Assembly (NCBI GenBank): GCA_932294295.1
Contig: OW028573.1
Coordinates: 1,064,001 to 1,128,000, forward strand
DNA length: 64,000 bases
Reading direction: 5' to 3'
DNA from: Alitta virens
Lineage: Eukaryota > Annelida > Polychaeta > Phyllodocida > Nereididae
The notes beneath the pieces are model-generated. The model saw only the letters and a program-made list of their open reading frames with translations, was not told the DNA's origin and did no database searches. How positions within the stretch are numbered: the stretch's first letter is position 1; each line of letters begins with the position of its first letter. A program made the translations under genes and the position numbers. Below are positions 48,964 through 59,224 of this stretch, one piece after another.

Positions 48964-48987
48964 CACTAATGCACCTACATCGTACAA
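47377..48987 (-). CDS. LINE reverse transcriptase, N-terminally truncated
   Basis: 536-codon uninterrupted frame of a non-LTR retrotransposon polyprotein. Visible in order: KARGFDNISP (about residues 36-45), GNYRPLSIL (94-102), DLSKAFD with catalytic Asp (motif A, 165-171), GVPQGSVTGPLLF (motif B, 221-233), NYADD with the catalytic Asp pair (motif C, 252-256), KLLGVHID thumb motif (324-331), NVLQRLCKY and the RALRLVCNDY post-RT region, an ALFWNNLP motif and a C-terminal Cys cluster (CQCGSCVIC). All catalytic residues are present. The endonuclease and N terminus are missing, and the first eight codons come from flanking repeat DNA and open with TTG, so no native start exists and the copy is dead for retrotransposition. 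It resembles the Jockey/CR1/L2 assemblage; the exact clade needs a tree. It differs from the LINE at 14751-16104. Confidence 0.93.
   Translation of the reverse strand: MYDVGALVINCENKFKFRNISHPSVYKKLKDIKIDKARGFDNISPKFLKIGANSLSTTLTPIINHSIETINFPDHAKKAEVSPLYKKSDQLDKGNYRPLSILSSTSKIFENVICEQMMEHINELLSTDLSAYRKNYSCNNVLIKCVENWRKALDDNKHVGCILIDLSKAFDSLPHGLLIAKLHAYGFTMQSCDYLRSYLTNRNQLVKIGKIKSDWLTLKTGVPQGSVTGPLLFNIFINDFIFLLQNECDVFNYADDNTLSFSHHNPSQIKLTLEHASRTALCWFKNNYMEANTSKFQAICFSKDDISIQYEIDGSKVNSESTVKLLGVHIDRKLTFSHHVSVICKKAARQINVLQRLCKYIDFSTKMRIYESFIVSNFLYCSVVYDAFIITNDRKIEKLNERALRLVCNDYLSTYKQILSQSKKSMLYILRKYGLVEQVFKILNGTSFPVKPSFFKIQCTPYSMRDNMKLMKPRYNTVQYGYKSISYQGALFWNNLPVNVKRTQDIQEFKNLLVKCNIFNACQCGSCVICLIDNLR
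48964..48970. repeat. Target-site duplication, right
   Basis: CACTAAT, identical to 47185-47191; the host repeat resumes here with GCACCTACATCG. Confidence 0.85.
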
Positions 48988-49633
48988 AACTTATTAAGAA
49001 TATGTTTAAAATAGTGCAGAGATACCTTTTTGGGGTTTCATGACCATTTATGACAGACCATTTTATTTAATAAGGAATATATTAAAATGTGGACAGGTAC
49101 TCTTTCAAACCATCATATCAATGACTCTATGATCCTTACATCAGTAACATTTTGCCAATGATATATCTAGATTATAGTACTTTCCCTTTTAAGTTTCTTT
49201 TTGACATTTGTTTCATCATTCTTTTCTGTTCATAATATTGGAAAATCAGGAAAAAATGCAAAACATTGTGTTGCTTCCTATATATTCCTTAGCATCCCAT
49301 ACTTAGCCGTAAATGTTGTAAAGTTCAAGTGCAATTATTAAATATTTGATCATAGTATTGCCATGCTCAACCCATTCAATAGTTTTTGTTTATAATTAGC
49401 AATTTTATAATAATTAGTTGCATGATGATATATATTACTTTCACTTGACTCCAATACTTATTATTGCTTTCTTCATATACACCTGTAAAGTGTTCAGTTA
49501 TAAATACTAATTTTAATGCCATAGAATATGGCAATTGATAATATATAGTTACTTCAGTTGCCAGCTAAATGTAAAGAGCGAGCAAAACATATTTTGACTT
49601 ATAAAGGCATTAAAATGGGTGTGTTAAGTATCA

Positions 49634-49736
49634 TTCCATACAAAATAAACCTTTAAGATTTGTATTTATTTGTATTTAAACTTTATTTATTTAAATACAA
49701 GTAAATACAAACCTTGAAGTTTAATTTTGTATGAAA
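49634..49736. repeat. Long imperfect hairpin in copy 2
   Basis: Same arms and loop as 45492-45594 in copy 1. Confidence 0.85.
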
Positions 49737-49857
49737 TTATACCCAAGATCTTTATGTGGCATAACATTATTGCTGAATTTCATATGTATCCTTAGTATCA
49801 TTGCCATAGCCCAAATATGACTATTTTGGACATATAAGTGATAATCTTAGTTGTAGC

Positions 49858-52237
49858 TATTCACTGCACAAATAAATGAAAGAATCTGGCAATGTGAAGG
49901 AAGTTGGGTATCAAGCATGAGGTGTTATAAACAAATCATCATGTGTATCACACTGTAAAGTTAAATGTGGTGCAATAGGTTGAAGGTGTGACAAATGGTC
50001 CTGAATACTATCGTTTTCCTGTATGCAATGTAGTGTCAGTAGTCTGAGTGAGTGATCATATATTCCATCCGGCAATATAAAGTCAATGGTAGAAGTATTA
50101 TTCTGTGAAACGGTCATATCTGACAGGTCGTTCAACCAAAATCATATCATTTTGTACGTACATAATACAAAAAGCCAGTTGTACCAAATATATGTCGGTG
50201 CTAGTATATATCCCTGGTGAATTCCTCTGCATCTAGCCTCACTTGAGTCGTGTCAGATTACACAAAGCTGATCAAATAAGTCGCCAAACGTTTGCTTGAG
50301 CTGCTCTTTTGTTTGCATTGGACCATTACACTGTTTGCTTTCAGAGATTATAGAAGAGTGTAATTTTATTCTCCGAACTGGTTGTGTCACCTGACCCTTT
50401 TTTCCATTGCCAACTGATCGATTTCTCTATATGTTGTTAAATTTACGGTGCATCTGGTGAGCTTCTCAAAGCTGCTTTTAAGTTGATTCACTTTGTGCAT
50501 ATATGGTTTACTCTAGATGGTAATTCTGCTTCACAAAATCGACATTGGACAGATATTAGAACAGTGTGTTATAAAGACGCAGTTTCCTTCTCTTTAAAAC
50601 TCAGCTAACATCATCAATGTCCGTCCGATGGGCGGATGGTCGGGCGGGAGGGCAGGCGTGTTTTCGGAGCATAACTCTAACACTAATGCACTTACCCTTA
50701 CGAAATTGTGTACAGTAATACTCTATATGGCCTGGTGGTGCCTTTTGATAGTCACATTGACATATGTTGGCTATGATTTGGAATTTTCTTTTTTTTTTGT
50801 TTCCGGAGCAGAACTCTGACACTACTGCACCTACATGCTTAAAACTTTGTCATAATATGTCTAAAATAGTGTAGTGATGCCTTTTGGGGGTTTCATGGCT
50901 GTAAATACTATAGAATTTTCAAAATCAGGGCAAAATAGGGAAAATGCCTACTTTTTCAAACCTCCCTATAAAAGACACTATTTACCTTACATGAATGAAA
51001 TTGTATCAATAACATATCTAAACAATACTATTTTCACTTTTTAAACTTCATTTTGATATTCATTTCATGCTTATTACAAAATAAGGGAAAATCAGAACAA
51101 AATGCTAAAAATTGTTTTAAATTGTGTTTTCGGAGCATAACTCTACCATTAATGCACTTAATCGAACAAAAATGGATATGTTATTACTCTATATAGCTTA
51201 GCTGTGCATTTTGATAGTCGAATTGACATGTCTGAGCTGTGTTTTAAAATCTTTAGAAAAACATAAAAATTTCTTTTTCCTGAGCAGGACTCACACACTA
51301 ATGCACCTACATCGTACAAAACTTATTAAGAATATGTTTAAAATAGTGCAGAGATACCTTTTTGGGGTTTCATGACCATTTATGGCACACCATTTTATTT
51401 ACTAAGGAATATATTAAAATGTGGACAGGTACTCTTTCAAACCATCATATCAATGACTCTATGATCCTTACATCAGTAACATTTTGCCAATGATATATCT
51501 AGATTATAGTACTTTCCCTTTTAAGTTTCTTTTTGACATTTGTTTCATCATTCTTTTCTGTTCATAATATTTGAAAATCAGGAAAAAATGCAAAACATTG
51601 TGTTGCTTCCTTCATATTCCTTAGCATCCCATACTTAGCAATGACAGCCGTAAATGTTGTACAATATATGTGCAATTATTAAATATTTGATCATAGTATT
51701 GCCATGCTCAACCCATTCAATAGTTTTTGTATATAATTAGCAATTTTATAATAATTAGTTACATGATACAATATATATTACTTTCACTTGACTCCAATAC
51801 TTATTATTGCTTTCTTCATATACACCTGTAAAGTGTTCGGTTATAAATACTAATTTAAATTCCATAGATTTAATGCAAATCAGCATCCCAACAATTCAGT
51901 GTATGAAGGGAATATGGCAATTGATAATTTATAGTTCCTTCAGTTTCCAGCTAAACTTAAACCGTGAGCAAAAAATGTTTTGACTTATAAAGGTATTAAA
52001 ATGGGTGTGTTGAGTATCATTTTATATGAAATAAACCTTTAAGATTTTGTATTTATTTGTATTTAGATTTTTTTTTTTTAATTACTTTTTTAAGTAAATA
52101 AAAACCTTGTATGAAATTAACCCAACATCTTTATGTGGCATAACATTATTGCTGAATTTCATATATATTCCTTAGTATCATTGCCATAGCCCAAATATGA
52201 CTATTTTGGACATATAAATGATAATCTTAGTTGTAGA
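49858..52237. repeat. 2.36-kb tandem repeat unit, copy 3
   Basis: About 2380 bp, colinear with copy 2 minus its LINE. It diverges more toward its end (from about 51600), where it carries insertions such as AATGACAG and decay of the hairpin. It lacks the TAGCAATGTCC junction seen in copies 1 and 2 around the GTCCGTCCG block. Includes the second copy of the 74-codon frame (49911-50135). Confidence 0.9.
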
Positions 52238-52616
52238 TTAGTTTAGGGAACATGCTATGTGTTGATATTTCTAGTGAACTCAATAACGCCCGCCCTCCTG
52301 TCAGACGAACACATAACAATTTTAATGATGCCTGTGTGCTATATGGGATTCGCTGAGGGTTTAGCTGCAGCGCAGCCTATTTTTTACTATGTTTTAGTTG
52401 TCTGCTGCCTTGCCTGACACATTTCAGGACCGCGCCCATGTTAAAACCGCACAACTGTCATTTAAGCAGTAATTTGAGTGCACTAGTTGCCAAAACTTAC
52501 TTCCTACAAGTAACCATGGCAGCCAGTTGCTTGTAAATGTACTTGTTTGCCTATAGTTCTTTTTCAGAAGTTTCTAGATGCTGTTGTTTTTTGTCTGCTC
52601 TGCGGAATAACGCCAT
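52238..52616. repeat. Segment B, first copy
   Basis: Begins TTAGTTTAGGGAACATGC and ends near GCGGAATAACGCCAT. It follows array copy 3 but not copies 1 and 2, and recurs at 54044-54437 behind the partial fourth copy. It is therefore probably the native end of the element from which the tandem unit derives. Confidence 0.8.
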
Positions 52617-53083
52617 TTATACCCAAAGTAGACCCTTTTCTATTGTTCTTTGCCGGGATATAACTGGCCAGTTTGGCATGTTATCTCTCGGCTTTGGAGC
52701 AGTAATATCATTCATGAACAACTGCTAGTATAGGGATTAGCAAAAACAAACACAAACAACGTGAAACAAGGTAAATTGTTCAATCACAACAAATCCTGAC
52801 CTAGTACACAACAAAGAGTAAATCCTCTTTAGGTTTGTTTGCCTTAGAATTTGTTGTTTCTTGTTTGCTGTTGTTGCATAGTTTCAACCATATCACAATC
52901 TTCGCAAAATCAAATCATCCATGAAAATAGTCCCACAATTACAGCTAAAATATGGCATTACAAATTGCGAAAAAGCCACTATTGAATGCGCATTAGGTAT
53001 AAGTCAGTTATACACCTTATACTCAGGATATAACATTCCAACGTGGGCAGTTAAATCCCTCGGCTTCGCCTCGGGATATTTCT
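52617..53083. other. Spacer between repeat copies 3 and 4
   Basis: Not shared with the array. It holds CCCTCGGCTTCGCCTCGGGAT (about 53057-53077) with a 5-bp outer stem ATCCC/GGGAT, and frequent TTATA/GGATATAAC strings that look like remains of another repeat. No coding signal. Confidence 0.5.
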
Positions 53084-54043
53084 GTTTCCAGAGCAGGACT
53101 CACACACTACTGCACCTACATCGTACAAAACTTACTAAGAATATGTCTAAAATAGTGCAGAGATACCTTTTTTGGGTTTCATTACCATTTATGACAGATA
53201 ATTTTATTTAATAAGGAAAATATGAAAATTTGGACAGGTACTCTTTCAAACCCTCATATCTATGACTCTATGATCCTTACATCAGTAACATTTTGCCAAT
53301 GATATATCTAGATTATAGTACTCTCACTTTTAAGCTTCTTTTTGACATTTGTTTCATCATTCTTTTTCTGTTCATAATATTGGAAAATCGGGAAAAAATG
53401 CAAAACATTTAGTTGCTACCTTCATATTCGTTAGCATCCCATACTTAGCAATGACAGCCGTAAATGTTGTACAATTATGTGCAATTATTAAATATTTGAT
53501 CATAGTATTGCCATGCTCAACCCATTCAATAGTTTTATTTATAATTAGCAATTTTATAATAATTAGTTGCATGATGATATATATTACTTTCACTTGACTC
53601 CAATACTTATTATTGCTTTCTTCATATATACCTGTAAAGTGTTCGGTTATAAATACTAATTTAAATGCATAGATTTAATGCAAATCAGCATCCCAACAAT
53701 TCAGTGTATGAAGGGAATATGGCAATTGATAAAATATAGTTCCTTTAGTTGCCAGCTAAACTTAAACCGTGAGCAAAAAATGTTTTGACTTATAAAGTCA
53801 TTAAAATGGGTGTGTTGAGTATCATTTCATACGAAATAAACCTTTAAGATTTTGTATTTATTTGTATTTAGACTTTATTTTTTTAATTACTTTTTTGAAG
53901 TAAATAAAAACCTTGTATGAAATTATACCCAACATCTTTATGTGGCATAATATTATTGCTGAATTTCATATATATTCCTTAGTATCATTGCTATAGCCCA
54001 AATATGACTATTTTGGACATATAAATGATAATCTTAGTTGTAG
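53084..54043. repeat. Partial fourth copy of the 2.36-kb unit
   Basis: Colinear with copy 3 from about 51280 to its end. Starts at the type II module (GAGCAGGACTCACACACT). It shares copy-3-specific changes (AATGACAG insertion, GCATCCCAACAATTCAG segment), so it is closer to copy 3 than to copies 1 or 2. Confidence 0.88.
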
Positions 54044-54437
54044 ATTAGTTTAGGGAACATGCTATGTGTTGATATTTCTAGTGAACTCAATAACGCCCGC
54101 CCTCCTGTCAGACGAACACATAACAATTTTAATGCTGCTTGTGTGCTATGTGGGATTCGCTGAGGGTTTAGCGGCAGCTCAGCCTATTTTATAATACGTT
54201 TTGGTGGTCTGCTGCCTTGCCTGACACATTTCAGGACCGCGCCCATGTTAAAACCGCACAACTGTCATTTAAGCAGTAATTTGAGTGCAATAGTTGCCAA
54301 AACTTACTTCCTACAAGTAACCCTAACCATGGCAGCCTGTATGAACCAGTTGCTTGTAAATGTACTTGTTTGCCTATAGTTCTTTTTCGGAAGTTTCTAG
54401 CTGCTGTTTTTTTTTCTGGTATGCGGAATAACACCAT
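54044..54437. repeat. Segment B, second copy
   Basis: Matches 52238-52616 with scattered substitutions and small insertions (CCTAA and TGTATGAAC near 54325). Ends around GCGGAATAACACCAT. Confidence 0.82.
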
Positions 54438-55381
54438 ATCCATCAGCATAAATGGTGGGCGATCATCCAAGTAACAGCTTGGACAGGGGAAGGGGATAGC
54501 GACATCAGCCACAGCGCTTTTGCTAAATGAAGGGTGAGCAGTCTCTATCAAGGCTTTGCTCACTGCCATAAAGAATACCAAGAATCTACAGCCTCAGGTT
54601 ATAGGCCAAAATGAATGCCACTTTGATTCACACTGGGTACTACAGCCTTTCATACATATAGGTGTAATGAAGAATGGTTGCTGGCTGTATGCTAGTGAAT
54701 ACAATGATTTATACATGGTTTTCAGAGGAAATGTTTGTAGCTTTATTAGGCATTAATTTCAGTCCTATATTGTCTATGCTTCATCTGTTGCCATACCATC
54801 ATTTCCTGCTAGAAAAACGCATCATTTTAGCACACGTCCTTTTCAAAGCTGTCTGACAATAAAGCACTGTATAATGCACAGTTGCTGCTGTGGAAATTCC
54901 TGTGTGGTACAGTACATTTTACAGCACCATTGTGCAACACTTGGAATTTTTTGCTCAACACTCTCACTTACTTTTTCCATTATTTTCTCTTTTGATAAAT
55001 GTACAGCTATCAATCTAGATACTGCCAAAGACCATGGCGTTATTGCTTTAAGACAGGAAAAATTCCCTGATCTATGGAGCTCATATATGACTAGACACAG
55101 CTTTACACCACACCATTTAAATGATACATAGGACAGTTGCACAGGCCCCACTGCAATACATTGAAGTCTGTGACACTTTCATTATCTGTGCTCCTGGTTC
55201 CCCTGTCAAATGTGTGACTGTATATACATCAGATTTCAGCTTTTTTGGAGTATGATGTTAAGCTCCATGCATATTGGTGCCGTTTGCAGAGAGATTAGGT
55301 TGTATTAGATTTATGAGTGTGTGTCTACAAAATGCTATGCATAATTGGAAATTTCGGATACATATTAAACATCCCCCAGAG
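54438..55381. other. Noncoding sequence, nothing specific
   Basis: Short frames occur on both strands at 54556-55151 and overlap one another; none has splice context. Confidence 0.45.
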
Positions 55382-55455
55382 AGTTGAGAAAGGCTCAAGC
55401 TAGAACAGGCATGTCAAGGGTGTAAATTGTAATGTCGGCTGAGCTCGTTGAATAC
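55382..55455 (+). mobile_element. SINE 3'-end fragment
   Basis: Matches the tail of the SINE at 1111-1420 (GAGAAAGGCT, GAACAGGCATG, AAGGGTGT, GAGCTCGTTGA) without the tRNA head. Confidence 0.75.
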
Positions 55456-56449
55456 ATAGCGGATAAAAAACCCAGAATTAGCATTTTTCATAAGCAAAAG
55501 TTACTATATACAGTGTACATATCATGGCAGCAAAGTAAATATCCTGGTAACAGTGTGTAGTCAAGGCTCTAAGCATTTGCAATCGCACGCAGCCTTTCCT
55601 TGTTTTATGGATGGGTAACTACCTTGAACACCAGCAAATGGGCCGAGTTATGTGTCCTATTATGACTCCACAGACCATTATAGGCATGTAACTGGCCCCA
55701 CACAGTCACCCATTACCCCCAGACTGAACAAGATTATGCCTCAGCCAAGCGCTCGTGTTAATGTCACCATTTTACCTGTGATGAAGAGAGGCGTGGCCAT
55801 TTATGAGGCATCTAATTTGACCCTCAAGATATGCTCATATTTTTGGTGTCACCATGGCCTGCCTCTTGGTCCCCTCAAGCTTCTATCATCGCTCAGCAGT
55901 CCTTTCCAAAATCAAGATTAGGCCAAAGACTGTCGGAGCTGATGCCTCACTCAGCCTCAGATGCCTGGGATCCAAAGTCATACAAGAATTATACACCAAA
56001 AAAAACTTCCTGATGCATATAACACAAATCTCCAGCTTTATGCAGTGTGTCTATGTAATCATGCCTCATGCATAATAATAGAAGGTTAAGAAGATGGACA
56101 AATAAACTCTTTTTATGCCTGCTAGGATATTAGTTAGTGGCAAATGTTTATATTTTCTAAGGTAAACAATTGCACGTTTTGAAGTCATGCGGCAAGAATC
56201 AACCACTATGTGACTTTATTACTTACAACTGAACAACAACACAAAATTTTCTTTTTGTAGACTGACAATGCATATATATTCTAGAGGGAGGCTGTATGCA
56301 TAAGAACTGTTGAAGATACAATAACCAGCTATACACTTTGCTGGGTGCTCAAGTAGCTTTTTTTTTATATGAAGCAAAATAACCACATGTACGAGATGTA
56401 AAAGGTTATAGAACTACTAAAGTAAATTTAATTTGGTCTCGCTGTCCTG
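55456..56449. other. Noncoding sequence, nothing specific
   Basis: Frame 55652-55921 and its neighbours overlap each other in different frames; no splice signals or motifs. Confidence 0.45.
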
Positions 56450-56708
56450 GATTAAGAGCTCTGTCGACATGACCTGTTCAGGCTTGAGCCTTTCTCAACT
56501 ACTCCCATGCATTAAGAGTATATATACAACCATTATGGCGCTTCTTGGGTCAAGCACTCTGGAATCCATTGCCTAGTGCCCATATGCACCTGGGTGGAAT
56601 GAAGTAGTGTTTCAAGGAAGATCTGCGAAGTCCTTCCTTGTCGTGGCTAGGTTTGAACCTACGACCTTGGTGTACGGTCCAATACCTTATACACTGGACC
56701 ACGGCACC
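56450..56708 (-). mobile_element. tRNA-derived SINE, second copy
   Basis: Minus-strand copy of the family at 1111. A box (TGGTCCAGTGT) at 56701-56691 and B box (GGTTCAAACC) at 56659-56650. Body landmarks match (CTTGACC, AGCGCC-ATAATGG, GAGAAAGGCTCAAGCCTGAA). The tail beyond GAACAGG has an internal deletion. Confidence 0.8.
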
Positions 56709-57189
56709 TATAATACCAACATATTAAATATACATGTACAATTTATATGTTCTATGCACAGGAACAGTTGACATTCTCCTGTGCAGACATTAGTGATCAA
56801 CAGACACGACGTTCTTCCTAATTGCCAGCCTGACGCAGATTGCACGTTTGCCAGCCATTTATTATGACAATGAGAGCTGGGTCTGACAGGAAGTTTTTCT
56901 CTTGTGTGTAATTATACTTGATGCAAAGTATATTGTGTCTGCTGTGTTGTATTTGTGGCATGAGATCAGGGATTACAATTTGCAGGTAGTATACTTCAAT
57001 ATCAAGTGCCGTGTATCCGATAATTATACCATCCATCATTCACAAGTACCAACACTGAACCATATTGACATGTTGCTGCTAATTAGTCTGTCAGTGATAA
57101 ACAATCCATCAATCAAATTACAGCCAGAGTACATGTTTAGGAAAATTATGAACTTTCAGAAAGGAAATTGTTGCTTACAGCAAATGGTA
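56709..57189. other. Noncoding sequence
   Basis: The 142-codon plus-strand frame at 56902-57330 opens near AGTTTTTCTCTTGTGTG and runs into the SINE-like segment at 57190, so it is not a gene. Confidence 0.45.
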
Positions 57190-57312
57190 CATAATAATTA
57201 TTATCTTATTATTATTATGTTTCTGAGAGGAGAGTGTCCCACTAGGGATTCAAACTTGAGACTTAATGCACGGGTCCATAACACCAAAGAGTCACTCTCT
57301 GGTGTGAGGGTA
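57190..57312 (-). repeat. SINE-like fragment with (AAT)n tail
   Basis: On the minus strand a B-box-like GTTTGAATCC is followed by about 35 bases and then an AATAATAATAA tail. The A box is not clear. A different family from the SINE at 1111. Confidence 0.35.
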
Positions 57313-59080
57313 ACATATAATTTTTATTGACGGAAGATGTCAGAAAAGACATATATGTCACAAGTACAAAAGATAAAAAGAAATAAAAGCAATCAGAAAA
57401 TAATTTTGAAACAAAGACTATAGTTACAGATGGTTCCAGCCACCAAATTAAAGTATTTACATAGAAGTTAACATTAGTTTAGCTGTTTATCCACTCCTTA
57501 TCAAATCCAATCAGAATATTTCATACATACAGCTTGTATCATAAACACAGTTATATTTTACATATAATATATAATACATATTAACATGTTCGACAAAATA
57601 CATTCCTTATATAATGTGTACGATATAACTATTTACAGAATGATTTTACTTCAAAATAGAGCTAAATATATATTAATTAATAGGAAGTATATATGTGTAT
57701 ATTTACAGAGATAATCTGACTTTACTTCTAGAAAACAAAATCACAAAGAGTTTTCATCATGGCAGTGCAGTTTTAAAGTTCAAGATATATATGACTGCGC
57801 AATTTTTGGAGACGGATGAAGGCATTGTTTAAACATCAGCTTGTAAAAGAAATTTTCCTTGGTTTATCAGCACCTCAGGCTCCTTGGATGTCATTATGGC
57901 TTTAAATTTTCCCATGTTGTTTAGTGTATTATAGTTTAGATTAACAATGAAGACTTATACTGACATGATAGTGTAAGGCCTCATGTTAACATTATAACAT
58001 TAGCATCACAGGCTTTGACTGGAGCAGTTTTCTTTTTTCTGTTTGTCAGTTTAGTTGCTATGACATAAAATGAACAGAAATCTTGATTAAAATGATGAAC
58101 CAAAGTATGGCAGTAATTAAAGCGACAATTTTTGTCTGTGGCATCTAGACATGAAGTTGCGTCAGTGGGTGGACTAAGCTATCTCATATTTCATCCTGGA
58201 AGTTTTGTAATTGATTGCTTTGACGTCACACTGATACAGTACATTCTGACTTAATCTTCAATGATGCATGTGCTGCATACAGCTGCTCTAAGCTTTTAAT
58301 ATCTATGTATTATTGTCACAGTATCATCAAGTGATGTTCAAGTCATTACTTTGAATAGCAGTACCAACCCAGTAAGGCTAGAAAGTGATCAAATATCTTA
58401 TGATTTATATTTATGTTGACCTTTAAGGCTACTTTAAGTCCAGTCATGAATGATGATTTTATAAACACTGCAGTTCATTAATCATGTGTAGCTTTAGCAC
58501 CTCCATTATCGCCCTGTCACTGTTGGTGCCATTCTCATTTTTTGGGGGATGTTCTGAAATTGTGTCACGAATTCTGCCAGGGCAAGTGATGCCATGAGAA
58601 AGATGTGAGCATGTCATGCCAACTATGGTGTGAATTATGACACTCTGCGAAGGGATTTAGAGAATTTGCAAGGAGTAAGAAAGGCTGACTGCAAACAGTT
58701 GCAATGCCAAGGTTCTGCTGTAGCCATGCCTTCGGTCTCTTATCCTTATTTAAAAAAGAAAAGAAAAGAAAAAGAAAGATATATTTAATATTTAGAAGTT
58801 TTGGCAAGTCCTTGTCCCCACACTCAACACATTTAACACACTCCATCAAAATTGTCATTTTACATACTCCATCAAAATTGCCATTTTTATCCAAGGCTGT
58901 TGCCATGTTACTGAGAATAAAATCTTTCTTGCGATGAATCTGAATAATATATTATGGATCATTCTTAAGGAAATGCGGATTAAGCGGTAGAATCTGTGGG
59001 GTGGACCTTTGTGTTTTCCTATGAGAAATGACCTAGCAAACAAACGCTTCCAAGAATTCCAAAGAGGACAGAGAAAGCTG
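57313..59080. other. Noncoding sequence, nothing specific
   Basis: AT-rich. No exon or element recognised. A short tandem (CATACTCCATCAAAATTG and a near copy) occurs near 58843-58881. Confidence 0.5.
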
Positions 59081-59224
59081 TACATGGCCAATTGTGCCAT
59101 GTGTGTTTTCCATGCGTTTGGATAAACGCATGGTTTTTGCCTCATTATAATTAGCTAAAAACCATGCGTTTTCCATGCATTTATCCTTATCATGGAAAAC
59201 GCACGTGGCACATTTGGCCATGTA
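59081..59224. mobile_element. Palindromic MITE family B, copy 2
   Basis: 144 bp with palindromic ends TACATGGCCA and TGGCCATGTA. The arms pair across GTGCCA, GTTTTCCATG and AAACGCATGGTTTTT, leaving a short AT-rich centre. Same family as 20543-20720. The terminal TA on each side fits TA target-site duplication. Confidence 0.8.

Larger units (their letters stand above)
45716..49857. repeat. 2.36-kb tandem repeat unit, copy 2, split by LINE
   Basis: Total 4142 bp; removing the inserted LINE (1772 bp) and its 7-bp target duplication leaves 2363 bp. Contains the 215-bp segment missing in copy 1, which includes a 74-codon minus-strand frame (45769-45993) that recurs in copy 3. That frame opens with TTG rather than ATG, and all three base differences between its two copies change the amino acid, so I do not call it a gene. 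Confidence 0.9.

Noticed and set aside
43568..52237. LTR retrotransposon with long direct repeats
   Set aside because: The repeats abut directly with no internal gag/pol region, no primer-binding site and no TG...CA ends.
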